A program made the translations under genes and the position numbers. This document shows positions 1-4,341 of a stretch of DNA of 6,057 nucleotides, piece by piece. The stretch comes from JBKHJZ01 sp046537875 (GTDB lineage: Bacteria; Actinomycetota; Acidimicrobiia; Acidimicrobiales; VFJN01). The notes under the pieces were generated by a model. The model made no database searches and was not told the DNA's origin. It worked only from the letters and a program-made list of their open reading frames with translations. Location: assembly GCA_046537875.1 (NCBI GenBank), contig JBKHJZ010000189.1, forward strand, positions 1 through 6,057. Reading direction: 5' to 3'. Numbering within the stretch: the stretch's first letter is position 1; every line of letters begins with the position of its first letter.

Positions 1-48
1 GTCCCGGTGCTGGTCCCGGTGCTGGTCCCGGTGCTGGCCCCGGTGCTG
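1..48. repeat. 12-bp tandem repeat, four copies, running off the window edge
   Basis: The unit GTCCCGGTGCTG (plus strand) is repeated exactly at 1-12, 13-24 and 25-36, and with one change (T to C at the second base) at 37-48; the next 12 bases are clearly diverged. Read on the minus strand within the TadC-like gene, each unit encodes the four residues Thr-Ser-Thr-Gly in some rotation (Ala-Ser-Thr-Gly in the variant). The unit length is a multiple of three, so copy-number change would alter protein length without a frameshift. The full copy number cannot be seen because the array starts before base 1. Confidence 0.95.
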
Positions 49-149
49 GTTCCTGCTGTGGGCAGGGGCAGCGGGCGCGGCGCCGGCCCCGGCCTGGCGA
101 GGACCGCCACCGCGACCGCCCAGGCCGCACCCAGCACGGCGCCGATCAT
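1..149 (-). CDS. TadC-like pilus platform protein, 5' fragment (truncated by window edge)
   Basis: The ATG (149-147) overlaps the TGA of tadB in an ATGA junction, so this is the next gene of the tad operon; only 49 codons are visible. The product begins with a hydrophobic stretch (residues 1-18, rich in Ala/Val/Leu), then an Arg/Pro-rich segment (19-30), then Thr-Ser-Thr-Gly units (34-49) encoded by a 12-bp tandem repeat that continues off the edge. A possible weak ribosome-binding site GGAG lies about 10 nt upstream. In tad loci the gene after tadB is normally tadC, a second type II secretion F-domain protein, and the N-terminal membrane segment fits that; the F domain itself is not visible, so the identity rests on position. 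The TSTG linker is not a usual TadC feature. Another membrane protein of the locus remains possible. Confidence 0.6.
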   Translation of the reverse strand, partial: MIGAVLGAAWAVAVAVLARPGPAPRPLPLPTAGTSTGASTGTSTGTSTG

Positions 150-994
150 CGCTCGCCCGCTCCGATGAGCCTGGCCATCCAGGCGGCGCCGGCCGCGTCG
201 GCCGCGAGGCCGAGAGCCAGGCACGTCCACCCGGCGGTGGTGCCGAACAGGAACCGCCCGGCCGCGCTGCCGCTGGCGCCGAGGAGCACGGCGACCCCGA
301 GCGGTGCGGCCGACAGGATGAGCGCGCTCCACCGCACCTGCGCCGCTGCGGCGTGTCGCTCGGCGGCCATCTGGGAGCGCTCGCGCAGGGTGGCCGCCAA
401 ACCGTCGACCGCCCGGGCCGGGGACGCACCTGCGCCGGCGGCCACGACGAGCACGGTGGCGGCGGCGCGGGTGCCGGGGTCGGGCCGTGTGGCGGCCCAC
501 GCGTCCAGCGCCTCGACCAGGGGCTGACCCTGGCGGGTGGCGGTGGCCACCGCGACGAGCTCGGCACCGAGGGGGTCGGGGAGCGACCGGCCCGCGTCCT
601 CGATGGCGCTGGCCAACGAGGCGCCGGACCGGAGGGCGGCGGCGACCCGCTCGAGGCCATCGGGCAACTGGGCGGCGCGAGCGGCGCGTTGGCGCGACAC
701 CGCCAGCCACCGCCGGACCGGGATCGCGGCTGCGACGGCCACCGCGGCGATGACCGCACCCGCCGGCCCGAGCGCGAGCGCGGCGGCGAGCGCCCCGGCG
801 GCGCCGAGCACGCGTGGGGAGTCGAGGTGTCCCGGGAGGGTCGGGCGCAGCGACGCTCCGTTGGGATCTGGAGCGGCGGCGAGTCGCCGCCGGGCGTGTC
901 GCCCGGAGCACGCGGTGCGCCGGGCGATCAGCAGCACGAGCGCAGCGGCGCAGGCCCCGGCGGGGAGCGGTGCGGTGACGGCGAGCCCGGTCAT
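146..994 (-). CDS. tadB: TadB, type II/IV secretion F-family pilus platform protein
   Basis: A 282-residue inner-membrane protein expected to form, with TadC, the platform on which the TadA ATPase drives Flp pilus assembly. Membrane segments are seen at about 8-25, 62-92 (long, probably two passes or a hairpin), 222-241 and 253-275. The cytoplasmic F domain spans about 105-215: a conserved-looking LPDGLERVAAALRSGASL stretch (110-127), a Pro-Leu-Gly-containing helix (141-143), the GQPLVEALDAWA segment (156-167) and an AGASPARAVDGLA segment (188-200), which are the usual TadB/GspF-type landmarks. Layout and size match actinobacterial TadB-like proteins. Its ATG overlaps the tadA stop in an ATGA junction, and its own TGA overlaps the next start in the same way, so translation is probably coupled. 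The reading frame stays open upstream through tadA, but the ATG at 994 is the first start that makes biological sense. Confidence 0.88.
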   Translation of the reverse strand: MTGLAVTAPLPAGACAAALVLLIARRTACSGRHARRRLAAAPDPNGASLRPTLPGHLDSPRVLGAAGALAAALALGPAGAVIAAVAVAAAIPVRRWLAVSRQRAARAAQLPDGLERVAAALRSGASLASAIEDAGRSLPDPLGAELVAVATATRQGQPLVEALDAWAATRPDPGTRAAATVLVVAAGAGASPARAVDGLAATLRERSQMAAERHAAAAQVRWSALILSAAPLGVAVLLGASGSAAGRFLFGTTAGWTCLALGLAADAAGAAWMARLIGAGER

Positions 995-2277
995 GGTTCG
1001 GCGCTCCGGCGGCGGGCGCGCTGCAGCGGTGCGACCACCTGGCCGCCGGTCACCACGGGACGGACGCACAGAGTGCCATCGCCGTCGAGGCCGACCTCGG
1101 CCACGTCGGCGATCCGGCGGTGACCGCCGGAGCCGCGCTCGACGTGGACGACCAGGTCGATCGCCCCCGCGACGTGCTCCCGGACGGCGGCCAGCGGGAC
1201 ACCCGCCGAGCCGAGCATGGCGAGCGTCTCGATGCGGCGCAGGGCGTCGAGCGGACCGTTGGCGTGGCAGGTCGACAGCGATCCGTCGTGGCCCGTGTTG
1301 AGGGCCCCGAGCATGTCGAGCGCCTCGGGGCCTCGAACCTCCCCCACGACGATGCGGTCGGGCCGCATGCGCAGCGCGGCGCGGACCAGGTCCCTGATCG
1401 TCACCTCGGCCACACCGTCGGGGGCGGCGGGGCGGGTCTCGAGGCGGACCACGTGGGCGCCGGGCAGGCGCAGCTCGGCGGCGTCCTCGATGGTGACGAC
1501 CCGCTCGCCCGGGGGCAGGTGGCCGCACATCGCGTTGAGGAGCGTGGTCTTCCCCGCCCCCGTGGCGCCGCTGACGACCGTGTTGGCGCGGTGGGCGACC
1601 GCAGCGCGGAGCACGTCGGCGACCGGAGCCGGGCAGAAGGCCCCGAGGGGCAGGTCGGCGGCCCCGAAGCGCCGGATCGTGACCGCCGGACCGTCGATGG
1701 CGAGGGGCGGCAGGACGATGTGCGCGCGGGATCCGTCGGCGAGCCGGGCGTCGACCACCGGGGTCGTGCGATCGGCCCGCCGCCCGAGTGGCGCCAGCAC
1801 GCGCTCGACGAGGTGATCGATCGCCTGGGTGTCGACCTCGACGGCGGTGCGCTCCAGCCGGCCGGCCCGCTCGACCCACACCGGCCCCGGGCCGTTGATC
1901 ATGAGATCGCTGACCCGGGGATCGGCCAGCAGCGGCTCGAGCACGCCGAGACCGGCGATGCGCGCCCGCACCCGGGTGACCACCCCGGCGATTCCGTCGG
2001 CGTCGAGGAGGGGGGCCTCGTGGCGGACGAGCCGGGCGATGGTGCGCGCGTCCACCACGCCCTCGTCGGCGGAGGACTTGCCGACCGCGACTCGGCCGAC
2101 CGCGCCTCCGCCGTCCCCGCGTCCGCCGACCGAGCCTCCCTCGACCGCGCTCGCACCGCCGGCGCCGGCGTGCGCCGTGCCATCGCCGAGGGCGGGTCCG
2201 GCGTCCGCTCCCGACGATGCCTCGCCGAGCAGCCGCCGGTGCACCCGCGCGTCGAGCGAGCTGGCGTCAGGCGGCAT
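991..2277 (-). CDS. tadA: TadA/CpaF-family pilus assembly ATPase
   Basis: A 428-residue secretion ATPase that powers Flp/tad pilus biogenesis as a cytoplasmic hexamer at the inner membrane. After a short helical N-terminus (LDARVHRRLLGE, 8-19) comes a Gly/Ala-rich low-complexity linker (about 21-75), then the N-terminal domain (about 78-200; LADPRVSDLMINGPGPVWVE at 117-136 is the classic TadA segment) and the RecA-like core. Visible motifs: Arg-rich entry DGSRAHIVLPPL (181-192), Walker A GATGAGKTT (237-245, Lys243), Asp box TIEDAAEL (262-269), Walker B-like RIVVGEVRG (308-316, Glu313) and His box GHDGSLSTCHAN (329-340). All key residues are intact. The ATG at 2277 overlaps the end of the upstream ATPase gene by 11 nt and is preceded by GGAGAGGGGG (2294-2285) at 7 nt; the open frame further upstream is the wrong frame of that gene. 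The Gly/Ala linker is longer than in many TadA proteins and may be a flexible tether. Confidence 0.95.
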   Translation of the reverse strand: MPPDASSLDARVHRRLLGEASSGADAGPALGDGTAHAGAGGASAVEGGSVGGRGDGGGAVGRVAVGKSSADEGVVDARTIARLVRHEAPLLDADGIAGVVTRVRARIAGLGVLEPLLADPRVSDLMINGPGPVWVERAGRLERTAVEVDTQAIDHLVERVLAPLGRRADRTTPVVDARLADGSRAHIVLPPLAIDGPAVTIRRFGAADLPLGAFCPAPVADVLRAAVAHRANTVVSGATGAGKTTLLNAMCGHLPPGERVVTIEDAAELRLPGAHVVRLETRPAAPDGVAEVTIRDLVRAALRMRPDRIVVGEVRGPEALDMLGALNTGHDGSLSTCHANGPLDALRRIETLAMLGSAGVPLAAVREHVAGAIDLVVHVERGSGGHRRIADVAEVGLDGDGTLCVRPVVTGGQVVAPLQRARRRSAEP

Positions 2278-2923
2278 CGCGCAGCCCCCTCTCCAGGGAT
2301 CGGGGCAGGCGCCCGGCCAGCCCCGGTCCGTCGACGGCGCGGGCGACGGCCGGATCGAGCTCGACCTCTGCGACGACCCGGGCTCGGACCACCTGCTCCA
2401 CGTCGTCGCGGGAGAGCACGCGCCCCGGCTCCCGCACGAGGACCACCTCGGTGGGGCGCTCGGCGAGGACCATCGCCCGGCGGAGGGCCAGGTAACAGGG
2501 GCGGATGACGAGCACCGACCGGTCGGCGGCGCGGACCAGCGACGTGGCCACCGGCCCACCGCCGGTGGCACCGGCACCGCAGTCGACCACCACCGGGCGG
2601 GGGGAGTCGGCCAGCATGGCGGTGAGCACCTCGGCGCGGTCCGGCACCAGGGCACCCCCACCCCGGGGCAGCAACCTCACCCCGGGCGCCACCTCGGTCT
2701 CGAGGCGGCGGAGCGCGTCGGCGGGGACGGTGGCGCCCCCGCCGAGCCAGCCGGCGACCCCGGGCGAATCGGGCTCGGGCACCCCGAGGACCGCCGGGGC
2801 GTCGCCTCCGAGGTCGACGAGCAGGGCGCCGCCCGGGGTGCGGCGACCGAGGAGCACCGCGAGCGTGGCGGCGACGACGGTGACACCGGCGCCGCCCTTC
2901 GCAGACCAGCACGTGACGAGCAT
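2267..2923 (-). CDS. CpaE/TadZ-like MinD/ParA-fold ATPase of the tad locus
   Basis: A 218-residue protein of the MinD/ParA superfamily, at the place where tad loci carry CpaE/TadZ or the actinobacterial Ssd-like protein, which are thought to position or nucleate the pilus machine at the membrane. The deviant P-loop is AKGGAGVT (8-15): the MinD-type signature Lys9 is present, but the usual second lysine of KGGxGKT is Val14. An A'-like strand LLVDLGG (34-40, Asp37), a switch-II-like VVVDCGAG (111-118, Asp114) and a VLVIRPCYLALRRA segment (137-150) follow the family order. There is no N-terminal receiver-like domain of the CpaE kind, so the protein is short. The start is chosen at ATG 2923 because a perfect GGAGGT lies 6 nt upstream and the P-loop starts 7 residues in, as in this fold; an in-frame extension to 3217 would place its ATG within a promoter. 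It is first in the operon and overlaps tadA by 11 nt. Membership of the fold is firm, the exact orthology (TadZ, CpaE or Ssd) less so. Confidence 0.85.
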   Translation of the reverse strand: MLVTCWSAKGGAGVTVVAATLAVLLGRRTPGGALLVDLGGDAPAVLGVPEPDSPGVAGWLGGGATVPADALRRLETEVAPGVRLLPRGGGALVPDRAEVLTAMLADSPRPVVVDCGAGATGGGPVATSLVRAADRSVLVIRPCYLALRRAMVLAERPTEVVLVREPGRVLSRDDVEQVVRARVVAEVELDPAVARAVDGPGLAGRLPRSLERGLRDAA

Positions 2924-2929
2924 GACGGG

Positions 2930-2935
2930 ACCTCC
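2930..2935 (-). promoter_or_regulatory. Ribosome-binding site GGAGGT that fixes the start of the CpaE/TadZ-like gene
   Basis: The minus strand reads GGAGGT, then CCCGTC, then ATG (2923). The full match to the anti-Shine-Dalgarno core at a 6-nt spacing decides the start codon against the longer in-frame alternatives. It contrasts with the three genes to the right, none of which has a recognisable ribosome-binding site. Confidence 0.85.
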
Positions 2936-2945
2936 GCAGGGAGCC

Positions 2946-3144
2946 GGGGGAGCGCCTGAGGGCGCGATGTCGCCGGCGCACGGCGGCTGGACGCTGCGGT
3001 GCAGGAGGGCGATCGGAGCAGCGCCCGCACGGGCGCGATCACACCGGGTGCAGCCACGGGGGAGGCCGGCGGCGAGGGCGGTGAGGGGGAGCGCGGGAGG
3101 GCGCGATCTCGCCGGGGTGCAACCACGGGAGAGCCCGGCGGCGA
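2946..3144. repeat. Degenerate repeat with about 70-bp period, three units
   Basis: The core GGGCGCGAT recurs at 2960, 3031 and 3099, i.e. at steps of 71 and 68 bp. Units two (3031-3076) and three (3099-3144) match over about 46 bases with one single-base gap and few changes, including a shared TGCA-CCACGGG stretch and a CCGGCGGCGA end. Unit one is shorter, but its left flank matches that of unit three: the 31-base segments 2946-2976 and 3085-3115 differ at only three positions. In units one and three the core is an imperfect dyad, GGCG-N6-CGCC. The array lies between the predicted tad promoter and the first start codon. It could be an operator array, an RNA structural element or a copy of a dispersed intergenic repeat. 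Confidence 0.75.
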
Positions 3145-3188
3145 AGCCAGGACCGAACCCGACTGAGGCCGGATCCCGGTGGCCCGGG

Positions 3189-3217
3189 AACATATCCAGG
3201 GGGTGTGACAGCGTCAA
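3189..3217 (-). promoter_or_regulatory. Sigma70-type promoter for the tad operon
   Basis: On the minus strand TTGACG (3217-3212) is followed after exactly 17 nt by TATGTT (3194-3189), five of six and four of six matches to the housekeeping consensus at ideal spacing, in a region of otherwise extreme GC content. It points at the CpaE/TadZ-like gene. A TGAC-N3-GTCA dyad (3206-3216) overlaps the -35 hexamer and might bind a regulator. The predicted start of transcription is near 3182. Confidence 0.65.
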
Positions 3218-3282
3218 CAGTCCGGAGGGCCCTGTGTCGGATGACCGCCCGGGGGCTGCCGCTCACCCGGAGCCATGATCGA

Positions 3283-3288
3283 TAGGGT
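3283..3288 (+). promoter_or_regulatory. TAGGGT -10 hexamer, leaderless promoter of the HAD gene
   Basis: TAGGGT fits the actinobacterial TANNNT -10 pattern and ends 6 nt before the GTG at 3295, so transcription would begin at or next to the start codon. There is no Shine-Dalgarno sequence, as expected for a leaderless mRNA. I see no convincing -35 hexamer at the right distance. Confidence 0.6.
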
Positions 3289-3294
3289 CGCACC

Positions 3295-4104
3295 GTGCAG
3301 GCCGCCTTCTTCGATCTGGACAAGACGGTCATCGCCAAGGCGTCGATGGTGGCCTTCAGCGGCCCGCTCCACCGGGCCGGGCTGGTGTCACGCCGGATGC
3401 TGCTGCGGGCCGCGTGGGGCCAGCTCCTCTACGCCCAGTTCGGCGCCTCGCCGGCCAAGCTGGCGAAGCTGCGCGACTCGGTGCTGGAGCTCACGCGCGG
3501 CTGGGACCAGGTGGAGATCACCGAGATCGTGCACGAGGCCCTGGTCGAGGTGGTCGAGCCGATCGTGTACGAGGAGGCGCTCGACCTGATCCGGGCGCAC
3601 CAGCGCGACGGTCACAAGGTGTTCATCGTCTCGGCGTCGCCGGAGGAGATCGTGGCGCCCCTCGCCCGGTACCTCGGGGCCGACGAGGCGATCGCCACCC
3701 GGTCGGAGCTCGACGGGGCCGGGCGGTACACGGGCCGCACGGAGCGCTACTGCTACGGGCCCGGGAAGGCCACGGCGCTGTCCGAGGTGGCCGACCGCGA
3801 CGGCATCGACCTGTCCGCCTCACACGCCTACAGCGACTCGGCGACCGACCTGCCGATGCTCGAGGCGGTGGGGCACCCCGTGGTGGTCAACCCCGATCGC
3901 GAGCTGCTGCGCATCGCCCGGGCGCGCGGCTGGGAGGTGCGGCGGTTCGCCCGCCGGGTGCGGCTGCGCGAGCGCGTCCCGATGCCCGCCCCGCGCCACG
4001 CCGCCTGGGGTGGGGGAGCGGCGGTGGTGGCCGTGGGAGCTGCCCTCCTGGCCCGCTGGCTCTGGGAGCGGCGCCAGTCGCCGCCCGGCCGCAGGCGACG
4101 CTGA
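3295..4104 (+). CDS. HAD-IB family phosphatase (SerB-like) with C-terminal membrane anchor
   Basis: A 269-residue haloacid dehalogenase-superfamily hydrolase, subfamily IB, expected to remove phosphate from a small substrate that the sequence does not reveal. All four motifs are present: DLDKT (7-11; Asp7 nucleophile, Asp9 acid/base), the serine motif IVSAS (111-115, Ser113), Lys158 in GPGKA, and YSDSATDLPML (179-189; Asp181 and Asp185 for Mg). A helical C1 cap fills about 12-105. Residues 237-257 form one hydrophobic segment followed by a basic tail (Arg-rich, 259-269), so the enzyme is probably tail-anchored with the catalytic domain in the cytoplasm. It starts at GTG, supported by the TAGGGT -10 just upstream and by motif I starting at residue 7. 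It is divergent from the tad operon; a SerB-like HAD gene next to tad/ssd genes is known in mycobacteria (Rv3661 beside Rv3660c) and seems conserved, though no functional tie is proven. True phosphoserine phosphatase activity is only one possibility. Confidence 0.9.
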   Translation: MQAAFFDLDKTVIAKASMVAFSGPLHRAGLVSRRMLLRAAWGQLLYAQFGASPAKLAKLRDSVLELTRGWDQVEITEIVHEALVEVVEPIVYEEALDLIRAHQRDGHKVFIVSASPEEIVAPLARYLGADEAIATRSELDGAGRYTGRTERYCYGPGKATALSEVADRDGIDLSASHAYSDSATDLPMLEAVGHPVVVNPDRELLRIARARGWEVRRFARRVRLRERVPMPAPRHAAWGGGAAVVAVGAALLARWLWERRQSPPGRRRR

Positions 4105-4169
4105 GACGCCGATCGGCCGGCGCGCCGAGCACGCCGGCCGGCCAGCGGCACGGGCCGCGCGGGTCTCAG
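4101..4169. terminator. Symmetric hairpin between convergent genes, probable bidirectional terminator
   Basis: An inner 9-bp perfect stem, CGGCCGGCG (4114-4122) and CGCCGGCCG (4132-4140) with a 9-nt loop, is framed by an outer 7-bp inverted repeat, CTGAGAC (4101-4107) and GTCTCAG (4163-4169). The outer arms include the TGA stop codons of both convergent genes. No U-tract is present, so it is not a textbook intrinsic terminator, but such GC hairpins are common at actinobacterial gene ends. GC-rich sequence gives some stems by chance; position and symmetry favour a real function. Confidence 0.5.
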
Positions 4170-4240
4170 AGAGAACGGACCTTCTTGGCCGCCACCGTGA
4201 CCAGCGCGGCGAGCACGACGAGGAGCAGCAGCTTCTTCAT
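4166..4240 (-). CDS. Small membrane peptide of 24 residues, function unknown
   Basis: The product starts MKKLLLLVVLAAL, has one hydrophobic span (about residues 4-18) and ends in a basic tail with Lys19, Lys20 and Arg22. This resembles a single-pass membrane peptide; it lacks a lipobox. Its start recalls the actinobacterial DLW-39 family of small proteins, but the family's downstream part is absent, so I do not assign it. Evidence for a real gene is the ATG at 4240 with a TACAGT -10 hexamer 8 nt upstream (leaderless type), and the stop lying inside a symmetric terminator-like repeat shared with the HAD gene. The frame is open further upstream, but that part would read through the ClC gene in antisense and has shadow-like composition. 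It could also be a chance ORF. Confidence 0.5.
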   Translation of the reverse strand: MKKLLLLVVLAALVTVAAKKVRSL

Positions 4241-4248
4241 GGGACGCG

Positions 4249-4254
4249 ACTGTA
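4249..4254 (-). promoter_or_regulatory. TACAGT -10 hexamer upstream of the small peptide gene
   Basis: The minus strand reads TACAGT then 8 nt then ATG (4240). This is the TANNNT pattern at a distance giving a 5' leader of zero to a few nucleotides, and there is no ribosome-binding site near the ATG. No clear -35 is seen. Confidence 0.45.
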
Positions 4255-4335
4255 GCGCTCCCGCCGCCGCCGGCCGGGCGGCGTGACCGGCCGGGGCCGC
4301 CCGCGGTTCACTTCGGGCCGGGCGCAGCCACGCTC

Positions 4336-4341
4336 TAATGT
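4336..4341 (+). promoter_or_regulatory. TAATGT -10 hexamer overlapping the annotated ClC start
   Basis: TAATGT is one of the few AT-rich hexamers in this intergenic stretch and fits the TANNNT pattern. It contains the ATG at 4338 and lies 8 nt before an in-frame GTG at 4350. Used as a promoter, it would make a leaderless mRNA starting at or near that GTG. The spacing equals that of the divergent small peptide gene. A TTCACT sequence (4307-4312) is too far away (23 nt) to be a standard -35. Confidence 0.4.

Larger units (their letters stand above)
2924..3182 (-). other. Long 5' leader of the tad operon transcript (predicted)
   Basis: If transcription begins about 7 nt after the TATGTT -10 (near 3182), the mRNA has about 259 nt before the first start codon. 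The stretch holds degenerate repeats spaced about 70 bp and a perfect 6-bp hairpin GCGCCC-N4-GGGCGC (3021-3036), flanked by GATC on each side at 3011-3014 and 3037-3040, which could extend the stem across a 6-nt one-sided bulge. I recognise no known riboswitch or leader-peptide layout. The frame in line with the downstream gene stays open, but its protein would be Arg/Pro/Cys-rich and unlike the family. The role is unknown; structure-based control of pilus expression is a guess. Confidence 0.5.

Noticed and set aside
995..1879. N-terminal extension of TadB by 295 residues
   Set aside because: It overlaps the tadA core in another frame and is Arg/Gly/Pro-rich; the ATGA junction at 991-994 is the natural start.
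1120..2508. Long plus-strand open frame opposite tadA and the CpaE/TadZ-like gene
   Set aside because: It is antisense to a well-conserved ATPase with intact motifs; composition is Gly/Arg/Asp/His-rich without family features, as expected from high GC content. The same holds for 353-1123, 537-1301 and 1829-2959.
2278..2661. N-terminal extension of TadA by 128 residues
   Set aside because: The extension is the wrong frame of the upstream ATPase gene (Trp/Pro/Ser/Arg-rich), and a good ribosome-binding site precedes ATG 2277.
2946..3144. CRISPR array
   Set aside because: Only three degenerate units, no uniform short repeat with unique spacers, and no cas genes.
2924..3217. N-terminal extension of the CpaE/TadZ-like protein to an ATG at 3217
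   Set aside because: The extra 98 residues are Arg/Pro/Cys-rich and unlike the family, the ATG lies in the -35 hexamer, and GGAGGT sits right before the ATG at 2923.
3414..4286. Second plus-strand frame across the HAD gene
   Set aside because: It is a shadow of the HAD reading frame, with Arg/Gly/Ala-rich content and no motif.
4275..4303. CGGGCGGC / GCCGCCCG hairpin between the divergent small peptide and ClC promoters
   Set aside because: An 8-bp GC-only stem with a 13-nt loop is easily found by chance in this composition, and it lies where no gene ends.
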